Shown here: one piece after another, positions 10,730 through 19,176 of the stretch
Numbering within the stretch: position 1 is the first letter of the stretch
Layout: each line of letters opens with the position of its first letter
Assembly: GCF_902459555.1 (NCBI RefSeq)
Contig: NZ_CABPSM010000018.1
Coordinates: 25,624 to 89,623 of the forward strand
DNA from: Pandoraea horticolens
GTDB lineage: Bacteria > Pseudomonadota > Gammaproteobacteria > Burkholderiales > Burkholderiaceae
Length of the DNA: 64,000 bases
Direction: 5' to 3'
Made by a program: the position numbers and the translations under genes
The notes under the pieces: model-generated
The model's database searches: none
What the model saw: only the letters and a program-made list of their open reading frames with translations
What the model was told of the DNA's origin: nothing

Positions 10730-11065
10730 CTACTGATTCATGCCCGGGCCGCCGCTCGGGGCAAGTGGCGCACCGCCCTGACTGACACCGATCACGTACG
10801 GGTTGGAATTCGGCACGGGCGAGCGCATCGACTTGTCGTAGCTGTTCAGCGCCGAGACGGCCGCGCGGCCGTCGGTGCTCATGGGCCCGGTGTCGTCCGG
10901 CGGGCCGGGATGAATGATCTGCGCCTTCATGACCTTGTGCATGGCCTCGCCCATGTGGGCGTCCCAGATTGGCGACGAACTCATGCAGGCCACCAGCGGC
11001 AGGCAGGCCGCGCACAGCGACGCCAGGGCACCGGCGCGGGACAAGATAGCGGTAAGCGTTTTCAT
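10730..11065 (-). CDS. Tad-cluster lipoprotein
   Basis: A 111-residue predicted lipoprotein. Residues 1-27 are a signal peptide with the lipobox LVAC, cysteine at about residue 27. The mature part is short, rich in Pro/Gly/Met, with no recognised domain. Its place between the secretin gene and tadG suggests a pilotin-like or outer-membrane assembly role, comparable in position to RcpB/TadD-type accessory proteins, although no TPR repeats are visible. The function is inferred from context only. Confidence 0.75.
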   Translation of the reverse strand: MKTLTAILSRAGALASLCAACLPLVACMSSSPIWDAHMGEAMHKVMKAQIIHPGPPDDTGPMSTDGRAAVSALNSYDKSMRSPVPNSNPYVIGVSQGGAPLAPSGGPGMNQ

Positions 11066-11089
11066 GGCAGTTCCCCCGAAACACGAGAG

Positions 11090-12871
11090 TCAATGGAGAT
11101 AGGGCGAGCCCGCATCGGCGAACACGGGCAAGGACGGCGCTTGGGTGTGCGCTTCAGTACGCACCGCGCGGAGCGCTGCCGGTGCTGGCGCCGTCGCAGC
11201 AGGTGTACTTGCTGCGGCACCGGTCGACGACGTTGGCGCGTTGGCCGGGTTGGGCGTGCTCGACGGCGCCGACGATGAGGGGCGCGCCGGTTGCGGGCCG
11301 GGTGCTGCGGCGGGCTGCGGCGCAGGTGCGTTGGGGGCTGACGGCGCAGACTTCTGGCCGCGGCCTTCCATGTTGCCCGTGGCGTAGATGTCGATGGCGC
11401 TGGGCGTTGTGAAGCTGTCGGTCGGCATCGGCAGCTCCGAGGCGGCCGTCTGCAGCGGCTTGACAAGGTGCGGGGTGATGATGAACACAAGCTCCGTCAG
11501 GTCGTTCTGGAACGACGTACTGCGCATGAGTGTGCCGAGCACCGGCACTTCGCCCAGGCCCGGGAACGCCTTGAGCGCGCCGGAGATGTTGTTCTTGACT
11601 AGGCCGCCGATGGCAAAAGTCTCGCCGTCTCGCATCTGCACCGTGGTCGAGGCGCGCCGCGTGGTGATCAGCGGCAGGATGTTCACGCCGTTGATGTTGG
11701 TCGCCGTGAGCGTGACACCGGTGGGCGAGAGTTCCGAGACCTCGGGCGCGACGCGCAGATTGATGCGTCCGCCGTCGAGCACGGTTGGCAGGAACTTGAG
11801 CGCAACGCCGAACTCCTCCTGCTGCAGCGTGATGACTGTGGTCGAGCCATTGGATTGCGGCACCGGGATGAAGATCTTGCCGCCCGACAGGAAGCTCGCT
11901 TCCTGCCCCGAGAGCGTGACGAGGTTCGGCTCGGCGAGGATTTTCACGAGGTTGTCTGTCTTCTGCGCGTCGAGCGCGAACTGCAGCGGCAGCCGGTTCG
12001 CCTTGGACGCCGTCAGCGCCGTGGCCGCGCCCGAGAGCAGGTTGCTGACCAGGGCGCCGGTCCATGTGCCGAAGCCGCCCTGCAGGTTCAGGGCCGAGCC
12101 GAGCTGGTTGATGAGTGTCTTGGACACTTCGGCGACCTTGACCTCGAGCATGACCTGCTGCGGGGTGTCGACCGACATCATGTTGAGCACCGTGCCGTCG
12201 GCATTGCCGCGCTTGGCGTACGCTTTGGCGATCTCCACGGCCTGCTGCGCGGCTATCGCGCTCGATACCCGCCCGGCCAGAACGAGGTTGGCGCCCGCAC
12301 TCGTCACGCGAATACTGCGCTCCTCGGGCATGAGTTGCGCAAGAGAGGCCTGCACGCCGCCGGCGTCGCCGTTGACCACTACGTTCACGATCTCGCAAGC
12401 GCCGCTGCGGCCCTGCACGATCATATTGGTGGTGCCCACCGACAGGCCGAGCAGGTACATGGCGCGTGGCGAGACCATGGCGGCCTGCGCCACTGACGGA
12501 TCGCCCAGGGTGCGGTTGCGCACGGGCTCTTCAAGCTGCAGCACGGTGGACTTGCCGATCGGCACGACGACCGTGCGCTCGTTGCGCAACTCGCCCGTGC
12601 AGTTCGGTCCGCGCACACTGCCCGGCGCGGACGCCGCAGCGGCGTTGGCTGGCGGCGCGGATGGCGTCATGCTGATGGTCATCTGCATCGGTGCGCTGCC
12701 CCTCGCGGCCGCAGCGCCCGGCTTGCCCGGCGCGCCATTGGCGACAGCACCGTATTCGACGGCGGTCTGCGCCCCGGCCGGCGCCGTCGCTGCCAGCATG
12801 CCGCAGGCGGCCACGGCCAGCGCGGCCAGCGTGAAGGCGTGAGTTCTACTCGATTGACGTGTCCTATTCAT
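11090..12871 (-). CDS. rcpA: Flp/Tad outer-membrane secretin RcpA/CpaC
   Basis: A 593-residue secretin. After a signal peptide (to about residue 35) come an N-terminal BON/T2SS-T3SS N domain (GKSTVLQLEEPVRNRTLGDP), a second N domain around VTSAGANLVLAGRV, and the secretin core (VMLEVKVAEVSKTLINQLGS to ELVFIITPHLVKP). A C-terminal extension of about 100 residues is extremely rich in Ala, Pro and Ser and is probably disordered. The protein forms the outer-membrane channel for the Flp pilus. The ATG at 12871 is followed by a normal signal peptide; upstream codons were discarded. Confidence 0.94.
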   Translation of the reverse strand: MNRTRQSSRTHAFTLAALAVAACGMLAATAPAGAQTAVEYGAVANGAPGKPGAAAARGSAPMQMTISMTPSAPPANAAAASAPGSVRGPNCTGELRNERTVVVPIGKSTVLQLEEPVRNRTLGDPSVAQAAMVSPRAMYLLGLSVGTTNMIVQGRSGACEIVNVVVNGDAGGVQASLAQLMPEERSIRVTSAGANLVLAGRVSSAIAAQQAVEIAKAYAKRGNADGTVLNMMSVDTPQQVMLEVKVAEVSKTLINQLGSALNLQGGFGTWTGALVSNLLSGAATALTASKANRLPLQFALDAQKTDNLVKILAEPNLVTLSGQEASFLSGGKIFIPVPQSNGSTTVITLQQEEFGVALKFLPTVLDGGRINLRVAPEVSELSPTGVTLTATNINGVNILPLITTRRASTTVQMRDGETFAIGGLVKNNISGALKAFPGLGEVPVLGTLMRSTSFQNDLTELVFIITPHLVKPLQTAASELPMPTDSFTTPSAIDIYATGNMEGRGQKSAPSAPNAPAPQPAAAPGPQPARPSSSAPSSTPNPANAPTSSTGAAASTPAATAPAPAALRAVRTEAHTQAPSLPVFADAGSPYLH

Positions 12872-12995
12872 GGCATTTCCCCGGCTGATCCTGTTCGTTC
12901 CGGCCGCGAGGCCTGGCTGCTGCGCAACCCCCTCGCGGCGTCTCATCGACGACTTGCTGTCGTGTCCTTGTTGTCGTTCGCTTCGTGCGATGTGC

Positions 12996-13835
12996 TTAGA
13001 AGCACTCGACGCCGCCGTGCGCGCCGGTCAACACGCCAACGCAATCCCCCTGGCGTGCCGCCACATGCGGCGCGGGCTTGCGCACCACAACGCTCTTGAC
13101 GGCCGGCTTGACAGGTACCGGTACTGGGGCCGCCGGCGCGTTGAGCAGCGTGTTCTTGGTGGCGCCGAGCGTGGCGAACTGTGCGCCGTCGACCTGGTTG
13201 CGCAGCACGAGCGAGAGCGTGCCCACACTGCGTGCGAGGTCTAGTTTCTCGGCCTGCTCGGGCGTGACCTCGAGCGTCACCGCGTTGACGACTTTCGGCT
13301 GAGTGTCGTCCCGACTGACCTGTTGAGCCACGGCGAGCACGAGGATCTTCTCGAGCACGATCTTCGAGATGCTCTGCTCCGCGCTCTTCTTCTCGGCATC
13401 TGTTGTATTGACGATCACGTCGACGTAGTTGCCCGGCAAGGCAAAGCCCGCCACGCCGACGACGTCGTTCACGCGTACCGTGATCGCGCGCTTGCCTTCG
13501 CCGATGACGGCCGACAGCCCACCTTTGGTGCCTTGCGGCGCGAGCTTCGACTCGAGGATTGGCTCGCCGCGCTGCAGCCCCACGCGCGCCACGCGGCCCT
13601 GGAGGAGCTGCGCGTCGGCAAACGCGCCGGGAGGAATGCTGTCGGCAGGCCAGTTGACCACCTTCACGAATTCGGTGGTCAGCGGCTGGCCCAGGTTGAC
13701 GTCGTTGGCGGCCACGACCACGGTAGTCACCGAGGCCGAGGACTGGCGCGAGAGCCATTGCGCGGCAAAGACCACCGACGCCAGTCCGGCCAACACGGCC
13801 ACCAGCAGCATCGAGATTGCCTTCGGGTTTTTCAT
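12996..13835 (-). CDS. rcpC: Flp pilus assembly protein RcpC/CpaB
   Basis: A 279-residue CpaB/RcpC protein: N-terminal membrane anchor (residues 8-27), then a SAF domain (VVVAANDVNLGQPLTTEFVK) and the RcpC domain with the AITVRVNDVVGVAGFALPGN motif. It is a periplasmic partner of the secretin. The last 20 residues (after VAARQGDC) have a cysteine-containing tail unlike the family core. It lies 10 bases from the ATPase gene upstream, so it is in one transcript. Confidence 0.9.
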   Translation of the reverse strand: MKNPKAISMLLVAVLAGLASVVFAAQWLSRQSSASVTTVVVAANDVNLGQPLTTEFVKVVNWPADSIPPGAFADAQLLQGRVARVGLQRGEPILESKLAPQGTKGGLSAVIGEGKRAITVRVNDVVGVAGFALPGNYVDVIVNTTDAEKKSAEQSISKIVLEKILVLAVAQQVSRDDTQPKVVNAVTLEVTPEQAEKLDLARSVGTLSLVLRNQVDGAQFATLGATKNTLLNAPAAPVPVPVKPAVKSVVVRKPAPHVAARQGDCVGVLTGAHGGVECF

Positions 13836-13845
13836 GATGTGCTCC

Positions 13846-15366
13846 TCAGTGACGATCGAATGGTTTGGCGTGGGCCGCGTCTTCGGTGCCCGGGCGCAGG
13901 GCCGGTTCCGGCGGAGTGCCGGCGTGCGCGGGGCGGTGAGTCATGTCGAAATAGCGCCGCCACGCCTCGTCGAGCCGGTCGGCCGTGACAACCTTCGGAT
14001 AATCCTTGTAGCGGCATTCGGCATCGACCAGCGCCAGCAGGTCGCGCGGATAGCAAGCCATGAGCGGCGTGGTCGACAGGCCGTGCAGCGTGGACGCCAG
14101 GTGGGCGAAGGCATCCACTTCGGCCGACATCCCGAAGCGATGGCATTCCGCATCGAAGATGCGGCGGTATGCGGCAACGTCCACCGGGCCGACGAAGAGC
14201 TTGCAGCCCAGGCGGCGCAGGAACGCTTCGTCGCAGGCCTCCCAGGGGTTGAGATTCGACGAGAACACGGTCCAGACGTCGAACGGCACGGTAAAGCGCC
14301 GCCCGGTATGCAGCGTGTAGACGTCGACGTTGCGATCGAGCGGCATGATCCAGCGGTTGGCCAGCGCCTGCGGCGACGCCAACTGGCGGCCGAAGTCGTC
14401 GATGATGTAGATGCCGCCGTTGGCCTTCAGGTGCGGCGGCGCCTGATAGAAACCGGCGGCCGCGTCGAACGACACTTCGAGCATGTCGAGCGTGAGTTCG
14501 CCGCCGGAGACCACGACTGGGCGCTTGCACCACTGCCAGCGGCGGTCGCGCACGCTGGGGGTCCCCGCCGCATCGACCCTGGCGCGCGCACGCGTGGTGT
14601 CAAGGACGTTTTGATGAGCGCCTTGACGAGTGACCGGGCGTCCGTTCATGCCGACGCACACGGCGGCCAGCGACTCGCCCTCGAGCGCCTCGTGGATCAG
14701 CGGGTCGAACACCTGGATGATCTCGCTGTCGACGCAGACCGCGAACGGCACTGGCACGAGGCCTTCGAGCAGCAGTCCGAGGCGCTCGGCCAGATAGGTC
14801 TTGCCGCTGCCTGCCGGGCCGAACAGCATGAGCGGACGCCCGGCGTTGAGCGACGAGGCGACCTCGTCGAGCAGGCGGGTGTCGAGTGTGGTGTCGCGAA
14901 AAATGTCCTTCACGAAAGCGTGGTTGACATGCTGGTGCTGCACGGACACCGCGTGCACGGCCTGTACGTAATCTTCCAGCGTGACCGGGGCGGGCCCCGC
15001 GTAGCTGCAGCGCGCCATAGACTCTCGCGCACGGGCCGTGCCGGCGTCGGTCAGGCGCAGAGACACGTCGGCGTCGAGCGCGCCGCGACGCGTGATTTCC
15101 ATCAGGCGCTCGCGCACCGCGAACGCTACGACCTCGTCGAGCACGCTGAGCGGCAGTCTGAGCACCCCCATCAGGTCGAGCATGCAGATCGAGCCGCGCT
15201 GCAGGCTCGCCTTGCCGACCAGGTCGACGAGCAGCGCCAGCGGGATCCCGGTGTCGGCGACCGAGCGAATCGACTGCACGCCGGCGCCGTCACCCACGTG
15301 GCTGGCGCCGTGGTTCCACGGCGTAGTGGCCGCCACGCTTGCCGAGTCCGTTTGCCTACTTGTCAT
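13846..15366 (-). CDS. AAA+ ATPase embedded in the Tad cluster
   Basis: A 506-residue protein. Residues 1-150 are a region of unclear fold that resembles a winged-helix arrangement. An AAA+ domain follows with Walker A GPAGSGKTYLAE and Walker B-like GGIYIIDDFG, then a sensor-like segment FSSNLNPWEACDEAFLRRLG with a probable arginine finger. It resembles single-domain chaperone-type ATPases. It is not part of the classical Actinobacillus tad gene set. It is 10 bases upstream of rcpC and follows the peptidase gene by 58 bases, so it is a real member of this operon. Its role in pilus biogenesis is unknown to me. Confidence 0.8.
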   Translation of the reverse strand: MTSRQTDSASVAATTPWNHGASHVGDGAGVQSIRSVADTGIPLALLVDLVGKASLQRGSICMLDLMGVLRLPLSVLDEVVAFAVRERLMEITRRGALDADVSLRLTDAGTARARESMARCSYAGPAPVTLEDYVQAVHAVSVQHQHVNHAFVKDIFRDTTLDTRLLDEVASSLNAGRPLMLFGPAGSGKTYLAERLGLLLEGLVPVPFAVCVDSEIIQVFDPLIHEALEGESLAAVCVGMNGRPVTRQGAHQNVLDTTRARARVDAAGTPSVRDRRWQWCKRPVVVSGGELTLDMLEVSFDAAAGFYQAPPHLKANGGIYIIDDFGRQLASPQALANRWIMPLDRNVDVYTLHTGRRFTVPFDVWTVFSSNLNPWEACDEAFLRRLGCKLFVGPVDVAAYRRIFDAECHRFGMSAEVDAFAHLASTLHGLSTTPLMACYPRDLLALVDAECRYKDYPKVVTADRLDEAWRRYFDMTHRPAHAGTPPEPALRPGTEDAAHAKPFDRH

Positions 15367-15424
15367 GGTCAGTTCCCCGTGTGAGCGCAATGGTGTGAAT
15401 GAATATGAGAACGAGCGTCCGAAG

Positions 15425-16015
15425 TCAGGCCTGCGCGAACAACACGCCGATCGTGCCGAGCGCGATGGCCACGCCGTACGGCAGGGCGCCGATCGGGCTG
15501 CGGACGGCCGCGGTGTCGGCCGCTGTAGCACTCGACTCAGCGGCCGATGCACTCGCCCCGTCGGCGCCGCCGGCATGCGGGACCTGCCATGCCTGACCGC
15601 GCACGACGGCGCAGGCGCTCGCCAGCAGGTCGCGTGTCCGGCCCCGGTACATGGCAAGGGCCACGCTGCCGATGCCGCCAAGCACGAACGTCGCAAGCCC
15701 CGCGTCGAACGCCAGCGATGTGCCGAGCCAGGCGCCCGCACCGGCCATTAGCTTGACGTCGCCGGCGGCCATGCCGCGCAGCAGATAGAACGGCAGCAGC
15801 ATCGCGAATCCAGTCAGCCACCCGGCCAGCCAGGCCAGTGCCCCGGCCGCCGCGCCATGCGCGGCACACTGCGCGGGCAATGCCGCGAGCCAGCCGGCCA
15901 GCACCAGGCGGTTCGGGATGCGGCGCGCGCGTACGTCGCACACGGCCGCAGCGATGACCAGCGTTACGGCGCCGATGGCGATGTAGTTCGGTGCGGCGAC
16001 TGTGCTTGCATTCAT
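15425..16015 (-). CDS. cpaA: Type IVb prepilin peptidase CpaA/TadV
   Basis: A 196-residue aspartic prepilin peptidase (A24 family, short TadV type without the N-terminal methylase domain). About six hydrophobic segments. The two catalytic aspartates are D27 in CDVRARRIPN and D86 in the GDVK motif. It cleaves the Flp pre-pilin and the TadE-like pseudopilins at the inner membrane. The tail after residue 150 is Ala/Ser rich before a last membrane segment. I chose the second ATG (16015) because the first membrane helix begins directly after it. Confidence 0.9.
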   Translation of the reverse strand: MNASTVAAPNYIAIGAVTLVIAAAVCDVRARRIPNRLVLAGWLAALPAQCAAHGAAAGALAWLAGWLTGFAMLLPFYLLRGMAAGDVKLMAGAGAWLGTSLAFDAGLATFVLGGIGSVALAMYRGRTRDLLASACAVVRGQAWQVPHAGGADGASASAAESSATAADTAAVRSPIGALPYGVAIALGTIGVLFAQA

Positions 16016-16181
16016 CGCTGTGTCTCCTTCGTGTCCGTTCATTCCGCGTAGCTACTGTCTAAAGGGCTGCGGCCCCTCGAATCGTCGCCGGGGCGACGCG
16101 ACTGCGCTGCCCCTGGCATCGCCTGTCGACAGCGAACCGGCCAGGCCGGCCCGCCATCACCAGGTGAAACCGACCACACGC

Positions 16182-16367
16182 TCAGGCGTTGGCCGAAGTC
16201 AAAGCCGACCCGATCTTGCTGAACGTGGAGTTCAACTGCGTGCCGACCGTGGTTACGGCGGTGATGATGACCACAGCGATCAGTGCCGCGATCAGGCCGT
16301 ACTCGACCGCGGTGACACCGCTTTCGTCCCGAAAAAAACGCTTACCGAAAGTCAGAATGGCTTGCAT
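16182..16367 (-). CDS. flp: Flp family type IVb pilin
   Basis: A 61-residue pre-pilin, typical for Flp1. The leader MQAILTFGKRFFRDESG precedes the cleavage site G17/V18; mature residues 5 and 6 are Glu-Tyr (VTAVEYGLIAALIAVVI), the Flp signature, followed by the hydrophobic polymerisation helix. A strong ribosome binding site (GAAGGAG) precedes the ATG at 16367. It is the first gene of the leftward pilus cluster and the major structural subunit; the 166-base gap to cpaA may allow separate, stronger expression of the pilin. Confidence 0.95.
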   Translation of the reverse strand: MQAILTFGKRFFRDESGVTAVEYGLIAALIAVVIITAVTTVGTQLNSTFSKIGSALTSANA

Positions 16368-17066
16368 GACACACTCCTTCATGAGATTGCAGGGGCTATC
16401 TGCCGCAGGAGGCGGCAGATTCTGGATGCGACGTGGCGGCGCCACTGGCGTGCCGCGACGCAAAGACGGGCTGGCCGCAGCGCGCGCGGCGACGTGAATC
16501 GGAAGGGGATGGCACCGGCTCGCGCGGCGCGATGCCGCGCGGCACCGGCAATGCCGTGGAGAGGTTGCGCTGGGAACGCATGTCTGGCTGCTGCACTGCG
16601 TCGTGCGTTCCCAGCGTACCTAGTCCGCGAATGTCGTGGTGTCGACATTTCATTCCCCCGGTTGGCCTGCCGTGCTCCTGTCGGATGCAGCGGCTAAGCC
16701 GTGTGGCCGTTCGATCATGCGAAACCCTCGTTTCGCCCGGACGGATCGAATGCGCGTGACGCAGCGTTGTTCTCGACCCGTCCGCCCCGTGACTTGGCGG
16801 CACGCCCCGGGTCGAGCAAGAGGCGGGCCAGCTTCATGTGAAAAGCCGTGGGCATGCGGGTTTGGACGTGCCAGCCATCCCCGTCGGCAACGGCCAATCC
16901 GGTCGGGTACGGCAAAGCGTTTCAGAAATGAAACATCAGGCCGCGCGACAGGCAATTTCAATCGACCCACGTATCGCCGCAGGCATCCCGTAAATCGATT
17001 TAATTTAAAAATTAATTCTGGATATCCGCTTTCGTCAGGGAAAAGCCGTACTTGAGATTTAAAGGA

Positions 17067-17279
17067 TTACCCTTGATCGGCATACGTGACGCTGCGGGTT
17101 TTCGCTAACAGGGTCTGCGCCGAGATTGCCTCTGCTTCCTTCGCCCATCGCGCTGCATAGGTTCGCCGGAGTCCCGCCAGATAACGACTTTCGGTATGCA
17201 GAGAATATTGATGGAGAGTCGCTGTCACCTTGCTGAGATGTTCGGGATCGCAATGGCCGGGTATGGCATGCAAAGGCAA
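17067..17279 (-). CDS. Doubtful 70-residue hypothetical protein
   Basis: A leftward 70-codon frame starting MPLHAIPGHCDPEHL and ending in an amphipathic, Ala/Lys-rich helix (ARWAKEAEAISAQTLLAK). The composition is protein-like, but there is no clear ribosome binding site and no family I recognise. It may be a small regulator in the pilus upstream region or a chance frame. Confidence 0.3.
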   Translation of the reverse strand: MPLHAIPGHCDPEHLSKVTATLHQYSLHTESRYLAGLRRTYAARWAKEAEAISAQTLLAKTRSVTYADQG

Positions 17280-17352
17280 AAAAGCGTTGCATCGACAAAT
17301 GAAGTAATCCGTAACATTTCTGAAACGCGTGAAAAGTACTGGCGAAAAAATT

Positions 17353-17404
17353 CGATTGATTGCGGATAAACACCTAGTCGATTAATTTCGGATAAACACC
17401 TAGT
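17353..17404. repeat. Tandem 26-bp direct repeat upstream of the Tad cluster
   Basis: Two head-to-tail copies (17353-17378 and 17379-17404) match at 24 of 26 positions and share the exact 16-base core cggataaacacctagt. They lie in the AT-rich part of the flp/glycosyltransferase spacer. Tandem spacing of 26 bases, about 2.5 helical turns, could place two proteins on opposite faces of the DNA. No third copy was seen nearby. Confidence 0.75.
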
Positions 17405-17560
17405 TGTATTTTTAAAAAGGTGTGCCAACAATGCTCAGCATGAGGTGCCGCCACGCAACGCGTCTATGCAGTCGGCGCACCAAGACCGCCCCGGGGGATC
17501 GCGCCCGATCGCGATGGAACATCGAGGCGGCAGCCACGACAATGATTCGGGGACCGCGAC

Positions 17561-18244
17561 ATGAAGACGAGCGACACGGGCGACGTCGTGCACGCGCGCC
17601 AACCGCCGGGGAACGAGCAGCGTCCACAGACAGCGCACTGGCTCACGCTCGAGTGTGTGCGCCTGTATGCCATCGCCGCGCTCGTGTGCCAGGTCATCGT
17701 CGGCATCTGCTGGATTGCGCACATTCACTTCGACACGACGGACAGGCTCAACCCCCTCGCACTCGATTTCCTGCCGTTCCGGAGCGGCGCATGGATGGCC
17801 TTGCAGGGCCACGCCGCCAACGTCTACAACGTGGTCGCGCCGACCTGCGTCGAGATCATGGCCGAGCCCGCCATGGCGCATGCGCCGCTGTGGCGCGCTT
17901 GGACGCTGCTCTTGGCCGCGTTGCCGATGAGTCCCTATGTCCGTGACTACGATAGGACATGGTTCGGCATCCTGATCGCCTGGCCGTGCGCGCACGGCCA
18001 GGCGCATGGCTGGCGCACCGGCGAGCGCGAATGGCTGGTGCTGCTTTGGCTCACGTCGCTGGCGGGAGTGATGGTCGTCTCGTTCGTCGGCTTCCAGTTC
18101 ATGCCGTTCATCACGATCGCCACCCTGGCCGGGGCGCTGCGCAGGCTACGTCTCGATAGCCCCCCCGGTTCCGCCTGCGCGATGGTCCCCCTGGCCAACG
18201 GTGGCGATGGTGACGGTGACAGCATGTATGCGGTGTCGCCATGA
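17561..18244 (+). CDS. GT87-like (DUF2029) membrane glycosyltransferase with apparent internal deletion
   Basis: A 227-residue frame that looks like the two ends of a DUF2029/GT87 mannosyltransferase-type protein. The N-terminal part (a membrane segment, then LDFLPFRSGAWMALQGHAANVYN, the first periplasmic loop) and the C-terminal part (MSPYVRDYDRTWFGILIAW, then hydrophobic segments to about residue 200) both fit the family as I know it. The middle 150-200 residues with several membrane helices seem to be missing, since family members are about 400 residues. The frame is intact and its stop overlaps the next gene (ATGA). It is probably inactive, or a divergent short form. Confidence 0.6.
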   Translation: MKTSDTGDVVHARQPPGNEQRPQTAHWLTLECVRLYAIAALVCQVIVGICWIAHIHFDTTDRLNPLALDFLPFRSGAWMALQGHAANVYNVVAPTCVEIMAEPAMAHAPLWRAWTLLLAALPMSPYVRDYDRTWFGILIAWPCAHGQAHGWRTGEREWLVLLWLTSLAGVMVVSFVGFQFMPFITIATLAGALRRLRLDSPPGSACAMVPLANGGDGDGDSMYAVSP

Positions 18245-19176
18245 ACTGGCTGCGGATCAACCTGACCACCGTGGCACTCGCCGCCCTGGCGCTCGGCTGG
18301 CTCGGCATGGGCGTCGCGCTGGCGAGCCTCGCCATGCCGGGACTCGCTTGCCTGGCGCTGGCGTGCCTTTGGGCCGTCTACACGTGGTGCCGGCCCGATG
18401 CTCGCATCGGTGCCGCGGCGGGCCACGTCATCGGCCTTATCGTCTTCACGCACGCGGCCGCCGCGCTCGACTACGCCGTGGTTGCCACCGGCGCGCCGCT
18501 CGTCGATCAGATGCTGGCCGCCCTGGACGGGCATCTCGGCTTCGACTGGGCAGCATGGCACGCCACCGTGCGCGGCTCGCACACGCTCTCGCTCGTGTTG
18601 CGGCTCGCCTATGACAGTGGCATGCCGCAGATCGCGCTGGTGGTCCTGCTGCTGTCGTTCACCGGACGCTTCGCCGACCTGCGCCAGTTTGCCAATGCAA
18701 TGACCGGCGCGTGCCTGGCGACCATCGCGATCTCAGGACTCATCCCTGCGGCCGGTGCCTTCGTCCATTTCGGGGGCTCGCCGGGCGAGCTGGCTACGCT
18801 GTCGCATTTTGCGCCGCTACGTGCCCACACCCTGACCGTAGTCGACCTGTCGGCCTTGCAGGGCCTGATCTCGATGCCGTCGTTCCATGCCGTCATGGCT
18901 GTGCTGCTCGCCTACGCGGTGCGCCGCTGCCGGGCGGCATTCGCCGTGCTTGCACCGCTCAACGCGCTAGTACTGCTCTCGACGCTCAGCGAAGGCGGCC
19001 ACTACCTCGTCGACGTGCTCGCCGGGGTTGTCCTAGCTATCGTTGCCATCAAACTTGCGCGTCGGCATGGCGCCGCTTTGAAGAACACCTCACTGCCCAC
19101 ACCGGCGCTCGTGTCCGAGCCCGTGCATGAGCGGGGGCTTGCAGCCACGCGTCAAGTTTCCGGGGAAACATCATGA
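18241..19176 (+). CDS. PAP2-superfamily membrane phosphatase
   Basis: A 311-residue polytopic protein of the PAP2/type-2 phosphatidic acid phosphatase superfamily, inositolphosphotransferase-like branch. Hydrophobic segments fill residues 8-90 and 125-280. Conserved catalytic pieces are PSFH at residues 213-216 and H254 with D258 in EGGHYLVDVLAG. It probably removes or transfers a lipid phosphate head group at the outer face of the inner membrane. It overlaps both neighbours by 4 bases (ATGA), so the three genes are translationally coupled and probably act on one lipid-linked sugar pathway. Confidence 0.85.
   Translation: MNWLRINLTTVALAALALGWLGMGVALASLAMPGLACLALACLWAVYTWCRPDARIGAAAGHVIGLIVFTHAAAALDYAVVATGAPLVDQMLAALDGHLGFDWAAWHATVRGSHTLSLVLRLAYDSGMPQIALVVLLLSFTGRFADLRQFANAMTGACLATIAISGLIPAAGAFVHFGGSPGELATLSHFAPLRAHTLTVVDLSALQGLISMPSFHAVMAVLLAYAVRRCRAAFAVLAPLNALVLLSTLSEGGHYLVDVLAGVVLAIVAIKLARRHGAALKNTSLPTPALVSEPVHERGLAATRQVSGETS

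Larger units (their letters stand above)
16368..17560. other. 1.2 kb intergenic region between flp and the divergent glycosyltransferase operon
   Basis: No convincing gene. The left part (to about 16900) has normal GC, the part 16980-17410 is clearly AT-richer (for example ttaatttaaaaattaatt near 17000), which fits a regulatory region for the pilus cluster. It contains the tandem 26-bp repeat listed separately and a doubtful 70-codon leftward frame at 17067-17279. I could not define a promoter. Confidence 0.6.
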
